Below are positions 1-11,398 of a stretch of 64,000 nt of DNA, in pieces. A program made the position numbers and the translations under genes. Under the pieces are notes generated by a model. It saw only the letters and a list, made by a program, of their open reading frames with translations, had not been told where the DNA came from and did not search any database. Source of the DNA: Aedes albopictus (Eukaryota; Arthropoda; Insecta; Diptera; Culicidae); the NCBI RefSeq assembly GCF_035046485.1, contig NC_085137.1, positions 480,742,252 through 480,806,251 on the forward strand, written 5' to 3'. Every line of letters starts with the position of its first letter. Positions within the stretch are counted from its first letter, which is position 1.

Positions 1-42
1 CTAAATTCCATACAAATTTCAATCGCAATGCGGAATATGGGG
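1..42. repeat. Left piece of interrupted foldback MITE
   Basis: The words TTCCATACAAATTTCAATCG and GCGGAATA here match the right arm of the complete foldback element at 31101-31784 (around 31641-31674). The continuation of that arm resumes at about 718-831, so this copy appears split by the RTE-containing segment in between. The breakpoints are approximate because the sequence runs off the window's left edge. Confidence 0.6.
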
Positions 43-567
43 ACGCAACTGTCGTATGCCGCTTTGAAGTCGATGAACAGGTGATGCGTTAGGACCTGGT
101 ATTCACGGCATTTCCGGAGGACTTGCCGTACGGTAAAGATCAGGCCCGTTGTCGACCGGCCGTCGATGAAGCCGGCTTGATAACTTCCCACGAACTCATT
201 CGTTTTAGGTGACAGACGACGGAAGATAATCTGGGATATCACTTTGTAGGCAGCATTCAAAATAGTGGTCGCCTTTCTTGTGAATGGGGCAGATTACCCC
301 TTACTTCCACTCCTCCGGTAGCTGTTCGGTTTCCCAGATATTGACTATCAGCCGATGCAGACAGGTGGTCAACTTTTCTGGGCCCATCTTGATGAGTTCA
401 GCTGCGATACCATCCTTACCAGCTGCTTTGTTGGTTTTGAGCTGGTGAATGGCATCCTTAACTTCCCTCAGCGTGGGAGTTGGTTCATTTCCGTTCTCCG
501 CTGCACTGGCGTCGTCGTTTCCTCCGTTGCCGTGGGCTCCCGTGCCTACGTTCTCCACGTCGTTCAA
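43..567 (-). pseudogene. RTE-clade non-LTR retrotransposon RT fragment
   Basis: Read on the minus strand, the segment gives an N-terminal reverse transcriptase block: LREVKDAIHQLKTNKAAGKD, then LPEEWK, then GVICPIHKKGD. After a frame break it continues with YQAGFIDGRSTTGLIF and HHLFIDFKAAYDS, the latter being the first catalytic-aspartate block of RTs. This layout is that of RTE-type LINEs (JAM1-like elements are abundant in Aedes). A deletion or frameshift near 285-260 (minus reading) and the lack of the YADD block show that it is dead. It probably comes from the same broad family as the C-terminal scrap at 43262-43666. The clade call is from recalled motifs. Confidence 0.8.
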
Positions 568-717
568 GTGCTGATCAAAATCAAAATCAAATTAGGCAAG
601 GAATCATAATACCCACGCTTTTTCCCACCACTTAATTGCAGAAACGGAGAATTGATTTTTTCACCATACAAAAATTCAGCTCATTACTTCAAATCTAGTA
701 CTTCACCGATCGTGCCC
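568..717. other. Unassigned AT-rich spacer
   Basis: This stretch lies between the RTE fragment and the resumed MITE arm. It contains a short ATCAAA repeat (573-593) that could be a retroposon tail. No coding or recognisable element was found. Confidence 0.3.
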
Positions 718-831
718 TATTGCTTCCAAATTTTGCACTGTTGTTTTGGACGCTAATTTAGATTGAAAAAGTTTTGTACCTGGTTGATGTGATCAAATTT
801 CTATTTCTCCATATAACGTTGACCCACTCTA
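718..831. repeat. Right piece of interrupted foldback MITE
   Basis: CCAAATTTTGCACTGTTGTT through GTTGACCCACTCTA matches the right arm and terminus of the foldback at 31101-31784 in the same orientation as bases 1-42. The terminus GTTGACCCACTCTA ends at 831. Confidence 0.65.
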
Positions 832-1065
832 GTGTGTATGTATGTGTATGTGTGTGTATGTATGTCTGTGTACAAAAACGGTCACTCACTTTTAGGGCAC
901 TTCCCATTGGCCGATTTTTCGGATTACATATAGCTCGAATCGAACCAGAATTTTACCGCATTGTTTGCTATTCAAAATGGTCCGGACCGGATCGGTCAAG
1001 GCGTTCCGGAGCTATGGCCATTTCAGTGATCCGAACCAGCACCGGTAGAACTGGCCGTATATAAA
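832..1065 (-). repeat. Degenerate tail copy of the 57.8-60.1 kb element
   Basis: A TG/TATG-rich microsatellite (832-870) is followed by CTCACTTTTAG, a GTTCCGGAGCTATGGCCAT block and a GGACCGGATCGG block. The same order occurs in reverse complement at about 59770-59975, where CA repeats adjoin TGAGGTGACC and the CCATAACTCCGGAACGGC block. It is therefore a decayed, opposite-orientation copy of the end of the satellite-bearing element described at 57854-60106. Confidence 0.55.
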
Positions 1066-1866
1066 ACTGAACCAAGCCCAATCATACGACACATCAAACT
1101 GCGGTGATTTTTGTAACCTTTAGCATGGTTGACGAATTTTGTGCGGACCAGATACCAAGACAACCAGAAATCGCATAAGGATGTACGCTGTACATCGTAT
1201 AAAGTACTATTTTTACTCACTATCGCATACATATACGGCTGAGGGACAATTTTCATCGCAAATGATGTTATTTTTTGAACTTATTGCGATGTATCTGGTA
1301 AAATCATATAAAAGTGCAAATTAACTTTTATAATGTATAACTACATCGTAGTAGACTATACTCTGATGTTTTATTGTGACGAACTTTACTTATTCGCAAA
1401 AGAGTTCGAGCGGACTCGCAAAGTGTCAATTGAATTCGCATAATTGCGTACTGCGATGATTATACGACTTCGCTTGGTACTTTTATTATTATGTCAGTTA
1501 AACTCGCATTAGTGTACAATCTAAATAGCATAGAAGTAAAAATAAACTCGTTAAAATGTGCATACAAACTCGCATAAGCTAGAATTGTTAACGTTGGTAT
1601 ATTGCGATGTGATATGTGATAACAATGAAAGAGGTGCTGTTTGAGTGCCAAAAAGCTACAAGAAAGTTAGCAGTCAGCATTATGGTTACAAAACAAGTTA
1701 AAAAGTCATAATTTTTGACTTGTTGACCTAATAATTAACAGAGGTGATACCTGTGTGAGAAATCACGCTTCGTCATTTGAGCTCCAGATCGCTTGTTCGG
1801 TACATCCCAGGGAAACAAAGTGCATTCCAACAAACACTGAGGTGAGTTCGAATGTAATGAAAATTA
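1066..1866. other. Unassigned region rich in CGCATAA words
   Basis: The motif CGCATAA or close variants (CGCATTA, CGCATAC, TCGCAA) recurs through this AT-rich region and again at 2100-2280, for example near 1171, 1437, 1572, 2107, 2149, 2226 and 2270. No open gene or terminal inverted repeat was convincing. It may be remnants of one or more old elements sharing this subterminal word. Confidence 0.3.
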
Positions 1867-1983
1867 ACCTTCCAGGACGCGCGCCATCAAGCAACCGAAA
1901 CTGCATCGCGCTCGCGCTGTATACGAAAAGCGAGGTTTTTTGGGAGTGTTGTACTTTTTACAACAGCGCGCGCGCTGAAGGGT
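1867..1983. mobile_element. 117-bp TA-flanked MITE, copy 1
   Basis: The termini are ACCTTCCAGGACGCGCG on the left and, read inward from the right, ACCCTTCAGCGCGCGCG. Each end is flanked by TA (1865-1866 and 1984-1985). A second copy of exactly the same length lies inverted at 24013-24129. Both contain the CATCAAGCA and ACTTTTTACAAC blocks. TA duplication suggests a mariner-type cut-and-paste origin. No coding capacity. Confidence 0.75.
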
Positions 1984-2329
1984 TACTCAGTGTGTTACAT
2001 AAGTGGTGTTTGGTGTTAAGTGTGAAGTGTGGCTCGATAATCCAAAGGTTCTTAGCTCGATACTGAGGTGACAAGAATTGTTTTTTTTTTCGATTATTAT
2101 TAAGTCGCATAAGATGCTATATTACGTCGCAATAGTGCACACCGTTCATCGCATAAGATATCGCCTAAAGTCATATAGCGTTATTATTTTTCCGTCAATG
2201 CACGTATAGCGCCTCCACTTTTGTACGCATAAGGCACTTTCACTGCATCTTATGCGATGTAACTTTACCGCATAAAAGTACGTATAACATGAACATAAAC
2301 TTCATTATACGTGCAAATTGGTTGTCTGG
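1984..2329. other. Unassigned AT-rich region
   Basis: Contains further CGCATAA-type words, including TTATGCG on the opposite strand near 2249. No gene or bounded element recognised. Confidence 0.25.
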
Positions 2330-2945
2330 GTAGTCCACGACGGCTCCAAATTCAAGGTGGCGACTGTTTAATACAATTTTAGATTCTAAAACCATGCAAT
2401 ATGGGGCATATATGGTATGAGGAAGATGTCCGGAGTCAAAAATTGGCAATCAAAACATCCAAGGTGGCGGTCTAAAATCCAAGATGGCGGCTCCAAATTT
2501 AAGACGGTAGCTGTTTAAAACCATGAAATATGGGTATATTCTGTACGGCGAAGATGTCCGGAGGCCAAAAATGACGACCAAAATATCCAAGATGGCGGTC
2601 TAAAATCCAAGATGGCGGCTCCAAATTCAAGATGACGGCTGTTTAATGGAATTTTAGGCCCTAAAACCATGTAATATGGGTATATTTGGTATGGGGAAGA
2701 TGTCCGGACTCCGGAGTCCAAAACTGGCGACCAGAATATGCATGATGGCGGTCTAAAATTCAAGATGGCAGCTCCAACTTCAAGATGGAGGCTGTTTAAT
2801 GGAGTTTTAGGCTCTAAAACCATACAATATGGGTATATTTGGTATGGGGAAGATGTCCGGAGTCCAAAAATGGCGACCAGAATATCCAATACTGCGGACT
2901 TAAATCCAAAATGGAGGCTCAAAATTCAAGATAGCGGCGTTTTCT
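2330..2945. repeat. Tandem GATGGCGG-type repeat, units ~130-160 bp
   Basis: The phrases AAGATGTCCGGAG, GGGTATATTTGGTATGGGGA and CAAGATGGCGGCTCCAAAT recur four to five times, with GAAGATGTCCGGA at about 2422, 2548, 2696 and 2849. Spacing is irregular (about 130-160 bp) and units are diverged. The short open frames across it are products of the repeat period, not genes. Confidence 0.7.
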
Positions 2946-3830
2946 TAAGAGTTAGAGGCTTAAACATCAAAAGCCAGATAAACAATAGGATTTCTGGTGC
3001 CATGAAATAGATTTTTGTTAAACGTATGTTAAACGCAATTATCTCGGCATAATGTTTTTCCAAAAACGTCGATGCGGTGATAACGATTGCAGAAGCACTT
3101 CTTAACCGATATTAACCAATTTATGTGTTTTGTCCTTGAACGCACAATATTTTTCGTATGAATTTTCACATTTTAATACATTTCTTTGGACGAAAAGAAC
3201 GGAAAACCCGTTCCCGTTTCCAAAATAAAACCAATTTCAATTACACTAATCGTTCAAAAACACCACAAGGTGCTCTATTAAGGATTTTCCCTTATTTTCA
3301 AGCACCTCAACATATATAACCCCTCAATAAAAGGCTGCTCATTTATTACGTAAGGCAATTTTCCCGATTTTTCGAAACCAAGTCTCCTCCAACCTTGTGA
3401 AATTGTTTGTCTCGTAAGACTTTTCATCCGAGATCAAAATTAGTTTAAAATATTCAATTTGATATGATTATTAGCTCTCCTTAGCGGTAAAATTTCGAAC
3501 CAGATCCAAGCAGTTTGGTTCGCATTTCAGCCGCTTTTGGTAGGTATTCTACAATGTAAACGATATTCACATATATATTTTTTTAGAAAACTCGAAACTT
3601 CCATTTTATCGGGATTACATGTTAGAACAAGTTGAACATGCCAAAAAGCGGCTGAAGACTATGTAAATTGATATCCGATTTGAACGAGCTAGTGTCGAGT
3701 GGACTTCCAGCAATGGCAGATCGGTTACGACCGGGATAGTTTGTGAGCAACAATTTCAACTGTACAAGGGATTTTGGGAGAATTGGCATATTAAATAGAT
3801 CAGTTTTGGTTGCGACTGTGATGGAATGTA
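2946..3830. other. No recognisable feature
   Basis: Unique-looking AT-rich DNA. A partial TCATTTATTACGTAAGGC at 3339-3356 resembles the terminus of the ATCCAT-type MITE at 23818 but no partner end was found. Confidence 0.4.
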
Positions 3831-4172
3831 ACTTGAAAATGGCTTTTTCAGTCTCGACATAATTCAGATACTGCTATTTAATTTCGTCCAACGTTTCGGT
3901 CGCATATAGGACCTTCATCAGGGACTCAATTATCACAGATTCTTCGTCCAATGTGTTCTGTTGAACAAAGGTTGTCCAGCGGAATGAAATTTCCCTCACA
4001 GCAGTTAACGGTTGGAATTCGGTAACTGTGGAAAAACCCTTCCGGAATTTTACCGCACTGGAATTTGACACCTCGCGCTTGATCGATCACCATTGCTTTG
4101 CGACCGAAACGTTGGACGAAATTAAATAGCAGTATTTGAATTTTGTCGAGACTGAAAAAGCCATTTTCAAGT
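3831..4172. mobile_element. Inverted-arm element with hammerhead-like arms
   Basis: Bases 3831-3903 and 4100-4172 are near-perfect inverted repeats of 73 bp (outer end ACTTGAAAATGGC, inner end GTTTCGGTCGC). Reading outward on each arm gives GCGACCGAAACGTTGGACG. On the minus strand the left arm is preceded by GTCCCTGATGAAGGTCC, so the order is CTGATGA, small stem, GAAA, CGTT. This resembles the hammerhead motifs reported in terminal repeats of Penelope-like elements. The space between the arms (196 bp) has no reverse transcriptase. It is a remnant; the ribozyme assignment is an inference. Confidence 0.5.
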
Positions 4173-4900
4173 TATATTTAATAGATCAACAACATGTTCA
4201 ACTTAAATAATCCGACGGATTGCGTGATCAAATACATCATCAACTTTTTCTGGCCGACGTCTTTGGCAACCTGAGAAATGGTGACAGCCAACGTGACTCC
4301 CCAGCAAACCAGAGATCACATAAGGATGTTAATTTAAAATTGTTTTTAAATGCAGATCAAGTTGAAATTATAAAAGATGCAACAACAGATCAAATTAAAT
4401 TGTTTACGAAGCCTGCTATTTCATCCAATTATGACTTACGTGATGTATAACTTCAACCAAGACTTCAACTACAAATGAACAATTACGTAACTTCAAACTA
4501 CATAGCACTTTTATATAATCTCATCTGCACTTGTTGCGATTATATTGTAATGTATATATAGTGTTAGATTGTTTATAGGTTCATATTTGTAAATCTGAAA
4601 TTATACAGGGGGAATCTGATTGTGGCGGCAAAGACTGCGGTGGTGATGTTCGCAAAGACTTGAAATTGAAATCGAAGTGAATTCAACTGATAGTCCATCT
4701 ATTTTCCTACCTGGGTATCCAGGTTACTTTTACCGCTGATCCACGCCAGTGCTAGCCTTATTGTGCAACTCCATTAGTGTCGATATTAGGTAAGATTTTT
4801 CTCCCGGACGATCGTATATATTGACACAAGTTCGGTTCGGTTTTGTGTTGATATGTTTTTCGATTAATCCGCACCCACACTCAGCGAAGTAAACTACCGA
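4173..4900. other. No recognisable gene
   Basis: AT-rich sequence. Near 4303-4330 a CAGAGATCACATAAGGATG phrase echoes CAGAAATCGCATAAGGATG at 1165, so part of this is another decayed copy of the repeat at 1.1-2.3 kb. Confidence 0.35.
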
Positions 4901-4909
4901 AATTTATCA

Positions 4910-5265
4910 AAATACCTTATGAAATTTAGCCATAACTGTAAAGTATGGATGCCATAAGAATACCTTATGAAAATTGAACATGCTTATTACGACCTAATTA
5001 CATAAGATAAACTTATGAAAAGAGCAGAAAAATCGTGAAATGATGCAGACTGGAATCGATCCATGAACGTCGAGATCACTGAGCTCGTGCCCAACCCACG
5101 CGGCTATCGACGCTTGAGAATCTCGTGTTGCTAAATGTGTATAAAAGCCAAACTGTGAGTCGATTTTGCGCCATAAATCGACATTATGAAATTCATTCTA
5201 GCCGTTATGAATTTTTTAAAGGCCATTTCATAAGTTAGACCTTGATAATCTTAGGTTTATTTGCC
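4910..5265. mobile_element. Palindromic element with internal tRNA-like box
   Basis: The left side has ACCTTATGAAATTTAGCCAT. The right side has ATGAATTTTTTAAAGGCCAT followed by TTCATAAGTTAG, giving imperfect inverted ends. Between them, on the minus strand, lie an A-box-like TAGCCGCGTGGGTTGGGC (5088-5105) and a B-box GGATCGATTCC (5052-5062), spaced as in a tRNA. It parallels the better defined tRNA-bearing inverted-repeat elements at 20718, 41980 and 60174. Ends are not exact. Confidence 0.45.
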
Positions 5266-5587
5266 TGAGTGCACCAAGTGTCCACTGGCCAGTCCGTAAA
5301 ATACTTACATTTGCTAAAATTCAGCGACCTACAACATTAAATAAACGGCTCAGTGGTAAAGAATCTGGATACAGAGCTGTTGGTCGAAATATCAAGTCTC
5401 GCAAATGAATTCCTTTTCTTATTTTAATGTTTATTGTTTGTGAAAAGGAAATCACATTGGTCTCAAAACACAGTTATAATTGAAGTTATATTTTACTTCA
5501 GACCAATTCATCTGCAGTTGTTTATGGCAGAATGGTTTTCGCAAAATGCACGTATGTCCGAATAAAGCAAATCTGAGCACTTTAAAC
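5266..5587. other. No recognisable feature
   Basis: Spacer between the tRNA-like palindrome and the hAT-like MITE. It holds no supported gene and no clear inverted repeats. Confidence 0.4.
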
Positions 5588-5999
5588 CTGAGACGAGACT
5601 CGCGAAGAGGAAAAAGAGCAACGTCAAGTGCAGCCCAACTGAGCTGTCAGTTGTAGCCCGTTTGATTACGTTACCTAAAACGAGGAAAGTATTGCTATCC
5701 GAGATAAATTCTGAAGCCAAAATTCACTCCGAGCAGCATTTTCTTCTCCTGTACTGTCAAAAATAAATTGAAAACAAAATATTCCAATGATTACTTTGCT
5801 TGGCGATTGTTGGCGATGCAAAATTTGACCTCAACATGATTTTGTGCGTGAATGGGATTCAGTCACACTGCATGTGAGGTGATGCGGTCACGTACGTGTT
5901 TGAACCACCAGCCCAAAACATAATGTCAACACAGATAGGAAGAAGAAAACAATAACAAAGTGGACAAAAAGAAGACCGTCTTCGCGAGTCTCGTCTCAG
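5588..5999. mobile_element. 412-bp hAT-like MITE
   Basis: Perfect 8-bp target duplications CTTTAAAC lie at 5580-5587 and 6000-6007. They fit the hAT preference of T at position 2 and A at position 7. The terminal inverted repeat is CTGAGACGAGACTCGCGAAG, about 20 bp. The interior has no transposase-like frame, so it is non-autonomous. Confidence 0.85.
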
Positions 6000-6177
6000 C
6001 TTTAAACGATCTCCTGTAATCGAGTAAGGGTTTACTTAGCACTTAGTTATATTTGAGTAATGTGAACCAATTTGTTGGTTGGGTCCATCTCTGAATCTAG
6101 TCCCATCAGGGGTCTTTCTGATTGTTACCGACTCAACTACAAATCACGGCAGCTTCGCTGCAATCCATATTTAATTA
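6000..6177. other. No recognisable feature
   Basis: Short spacer between two inverted-repeat elements, containing the TA that flanks the next element. Confidence 0.4.
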
Positions 6178-7124
6178 AAGCCTGTATCCGCAATAATCGG
6201 GACACAGAAATACAGCTATAACTCTGCAACATATACATTAAAATTGCTCAAATTTGGCCTAATAACATCTTAAGATGTGTTCATTTCACCTACAAAATTT
6301 CATGTGAATCGGAGTAGTACTTTTTGTTGTAGCAATGAGAGAGTAGAATGTGCGCCAATGAATTTTGTACAGACCCTAGTTTTGCTTGTTAGCGCTGTAA
6401 CTTTTGAAATTTGCAATGGAAATGGCTGAAATTTTTAACACAAACCTCTCAATCTACATTTGTTGCATAGGCAAAATTTCAAAAAAATCGATGCACTATC
6501 AACAATTTTATAGTCGAAACATTTATTGGGACTGAATGTGATTTTAGCCCCTCCGAAATCAATTAGTTAACACCCTTCATTGTTTTGATTGTACTATTGA
6601 AAGTTCTATACCAATAATTTTAAAATTTTGCGAGCAAAATATACACATAATCAACTGCCTTCTGTCAAAATTTCATGAAAATTAGCAGAGAAATTCAAAA
6701 GTTATGAATAGGCAAACATCGCACATGAAAAACACGAAAAATTTTCCCTAACACTAACACCTATCAACAGCAGTAGCTTTCAAACCAATTGATCAAAGTT
6801 GATGAAATTTTTCAAGAAAGTGTATCTATAAGTATCATAACTGCTGACGAAATTTCATAATTATCATCATAGAACTTGAAACGGTAGCTTAAAAGAACCA
6901 TCTATTATGCGGATGAAAATTGGTCATGATTGTACAAAATGCTTAAAACCACGTCTGTTTGTTTTTCATCTACAGTTAAAAGTAATGCATCGATTTTGAT
7001 GAAATTTGGCACAAATAATAAACATACACCAAAGAGTTCTCAGTCAATTATTTGGCCAATTTCACTAATTTATTGCAGAGCTACAGCCATACTTTTGTGT
7101 CCCGATTATTGCGGATACAGGCTT
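6178..7124. mobile_element. 947-bp TA-flanked inverted-repeat element
   Basis: The left end begins AAGCCTGTATCCGCAATAAT and the right end is its inverse, with about 50 bp of inverted similarity extending to the TGCAGAG words. TA flanks both ends (6176-6177, 7125-7126). The interior is AT-rich with frequent stops, so no transposase is encoded. TA duplication and a long terminal inverted repeat point to the mariner/Tc1 group. Confidence 0.8.
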
Positions 7125-7126
7125 TA

Positions 7127-7465
7127 GTCTACTGCGTTTGGGAATCAACATCCAACATGCGTGCAATATAATTTGAAAATGTTCAAGACTCTTCGCAACA
7201 TTCACAACAACAAACAACAAATGTAAACATTACTGCTATTAGGGTTTATTTGCATGGTGTTCTATTCTATTAATGTTATATCTTTGTGAAACGTACACAT
7301 CTAATACTAGACGCAGCCTGTATTATTTTTTCTACTGTTTGTTGTCGGCTAACATTAATAAAGCCCAATAATTACACTACATGTTTTTTGAATCACTTAT
7401 ATCACAGTTGTAATACATCTTTTGAAATTATGATTTTAAAAGTGGTTTTCTGCGTTATTTGGGAT
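7127..7465. other. No recognisable feature
   Basis: AT-rich DNA. A continuous frame runs from here through the following tandem repeat, but its composition is not gene-like and it lacks a start context or neighbours that would support it. Confidence 0.4.
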
Positions 7466-7741
7466 CCACCTAGCGGTAGAATGGCGAACCAAATCGCTTA
7501 CCTTTTGGATACCAATGACTTTCTGAACAACTGTACGGAAGACTCCAACTTTCTATCCAACCTAGATCGCGAGATAGAACTAGATAGACAGTGCTTACTA
7601 GCGTCACCTAACGGTAGAATTGCGATCCAAACTAATTGCCTTTATAATAATAATGACCTTCTCAACAGCCTTATCGAAGACTCGAACTTTCTATCTCATC
7701 GAGATCGCGAGACAGAACTAGTTGGATATGCTCATTTTTAC
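7466..7741 (+). repeat. Two-unit tandem repeat, 138-bp period
   Basis: CCACCTAGCGGTAGAA (7466) and TCACCTAACGGTAGAA (7604) start two diverged 138-bp units. Both carry a GACTT/GACCTTCT block, an AACTTTCTATC block and an ATCGCGAGA block. The period is divisible by three, so the frame stays open and yields an internally duplicated peptide within a 164-residue frame (7286-7780). I regard this as fortuitous. Confidence 0.65.
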
Positions 7742-7774
7742 ATAGGTACCAGACAATCTATCACCTTACGAACA

Positions 7775-8150
7775 CTATAAATATCCCCTATCCATGGATC
7801 GCATCACCGACCCAACGATAACTCCCAGATCTCCCATCATTTCCGTCTAACAAATACCCCAGTCCGTGCGGGTTGTGACGACACAGAGATGCTCTCGCGT
7901 TCTCTACTAGTAGCAACAACCAGCACACTCTAACATTCCTTTTCCTTCCCAGCTGACTAAAAGGACTTGGCCGGCGCCGTTATTGATCAAAAATGTATGA
8001 GCTGCTTAAATTGCACTGTGAGAATAAGTGGAGTGTCCCAGACCAATAGGGATTTGGATCTCAGTGCAATTGGTACCAGCGCAGATCAATCACGGAGGAG
8101 CAACTATTGACATGTATAGTCAGATTTGATCGTTGATCGTTGAGAGAAAG
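7775..8150 (+). mobile_element. 5'-truncated copy of long retroposon family
   Basis: Reverse-complement matches join two separated blocks of the 15.1-17.2 kb element. The phrases include CGCATCACCGACCCAACG, CCCAGTCCGTGCGGGTTGTG, GGCCGGCGCCGTTATTGATC and GATCAATCACGGAGGAGCAA. This copy is uninterrupted and so gives the pre-insertion sequence for the TA element at 15266. Its 3' end is a short tandem tail of TGATCGT units (about 8127-8143), as in LINE-mobilised retroposons. The 5' tRNA-like head is absent. Confidence 0.7.
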
Positions 8151-8159
8151 GGATGCTTC

Positions 8160-9490
<1,331 letters not shown>

Positions 9491-10570
9491 TGAAAAATAA
9501 AATGAAAACTTTATTGCATATTCTGAAAGTATACCTACAATATAAATTCCTAATTTCATAAAGATTGGAGCAATATTTTGTCTATAATGAAAGTTACAGA
9601 CCATTATTGTAGCAGGAAGCCTTCACTGGCACGAGGCTGGCGTTCGAAACTGTCTTATGAAAGTGATCACGATATTTTGAAACTAATTCTAACTAGAAGG
9701 GGATATTATAAGGAGGAGGAGTTTAAGAAAATCCTTTGAAGGAGGTTTAAAAGGAGCAAACAGAGTTTCATAAGGGATTCCGTTTTTTTATGAAGTTCAT
9801 GGTGTAGATTTTATATCAAGCCTATATGACCAAAATCAATCACACAAGAGCAGAGAGTAAAAAAATCGAAGATTGAAAGTGAATTTTGACATTCTCATTT
9901 TTTCATTCGTGTTTGGCCACTTTCATTGTCAGCTGAATGCCTCTCTTTTTTCATTCAATTCTCTGTCACGAATATTTTTTCGCACATCGTAAAATGTCCC
10001 ATTTCTGTTAACAGACGCACAGTTCGGCTTAATGGACAGATAGAGAACAAAATTAATATTCTAATTAACTACTAAACACAAGTTTTGAGGTGATTAGAAG
10101 TATAATCGGGAGTTACGGTCCAGTTTTATTTCTCAGTGAAAATTGTCAGTGACAGAAAAATGAATGAATAGGTGAAAAAATTCATTCACCAAAATGAATT
10201 TTATTTTGATCCCTCAGTTGAGAATTTTTAAAATTCACGTTGAATTTCACTCAATGAAAATGAAAATTTTAAACTCTGCACAAGAGTTACAGAAGGCCCA
10301 TATAGCCAAAGCGAAAAATGCGTATGTATTCAGCATGACCATGCTGAATCTCCCAAGGACGTGGTTGGCTTCATAAAGCTAGTCTCGCCATAATGGGGGA
10401 GTCACATACTGTAACTCAGGATCTCTATTCATCAATAATAGATGGTCTTGAGTTCAGTCGATACCAAGGTATCTCAGTGACAAACATGTTACTGAGATAA
10501 CTTGCGTACCTCACAGCAAAAGGGTATATCACAATAGTTCTAAAATCTGGACGCAGTGATCTTCACCCGA
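9491..10570. other. No supported gene
   Basis: AT-rich region. CATATAGG/CATATAGCC words near 9822 and 10300 and several TGAATGAA/TTCATTCA words suggest an old inverted-repeat element at about 9820-10310, but no ends or target duplication could be defined. The 60-residue frame at 10194-10376 has no recognisable content. Confidence 0.35.
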
Positions 10571-10679
10571 CAAACGAGAGAGATGACCATGCTGAGGGTG
10601 ACAGGTTCTATTCACGATCGGTCCAGGTAATGGGAATTTCTTTCACTTCTTTGTGCATAGAGAATCATCGTGAGTGCTA

Positions 10680-11307
10680 GGGTAAGTGTGCGATCGTTGT
10701 AGTAATAAGGTAAATTAATTCAAAAAAAAATATGATCGTACCATCTAATGAAGGGTTTCAAAACATTAGTCGGTAGTTTTCTATCCAAAATTTGCTTGGA
10801 AAAATATGAAAACTATCGTTTCTCACTGTCTTCGATCTTTAATCGCTTGCCACAACACATCAGCAGAAATATTAAGGAAAATATTATTGCGTTTTTTATT
10901 CGTTGATAGACCTTCGAGCAAATCTTCGAAGAAAAAAAAAATACTCACACGTCAGTTTGCATGGCATTTAGCAGCTAAACGAACCATGTATTCATTGCAC
11001 CAACCAAGAGCGTGCGTTCAATGTTGTTTTCGTTAGCAATGACAAAACCCAATCTATGGGAAAAGCGGTGGGAGAATATTTTGGTGGGTCAAAATTTTCC
11101 GCGCGTGAGTCTATTACGGGGCACAATCCGCAATAATTTAAAATAGATGTATGGGCAAATCTTAAGCACACAAAAAGTTCAATCTCATATTTTATGCATA
11201 ATACATCTACTAAAAATGCCCTTTGGTAACATTTTAGTCGAAAAAGTGCTCAATTGCCATTACCGCAACATTAGGTACTACCACAACGAAGGGAACAATA
11301 ATTACCC
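10680..11307. mobile_element. 628-bp TA-flanked element inside the SINE
   Basis: GGGTAAGTG on the left and ATTACCC on the right are flanked by TA at 10678-10679 and 11308-11309. The uninterrupted SINE continuity proves that it is an insertion. A diverged copy lies at about 31830-32292 with matching GTCGGTAGTTTT, CATCTACTAAAAA and AAGTGCTCAATTGCCA blocks. No transposase. Confidence 0.7.
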
Positions 11308-11398
11308 TACACATGCAAAATAGTCATTGGCAGAGGAAGCCCTCAGTTAAGACTGTTGTAGTGTTCAATGAGCTGAGAAGCAGGCTTTGTCCCAGTTG

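Noticed and set aside
3874..4071. 65-residue frame between the inverted arms as a Penelope RT
   Set aside because: No RT or GIY-YIG motif is visible; it is too short and partly inside the arm.
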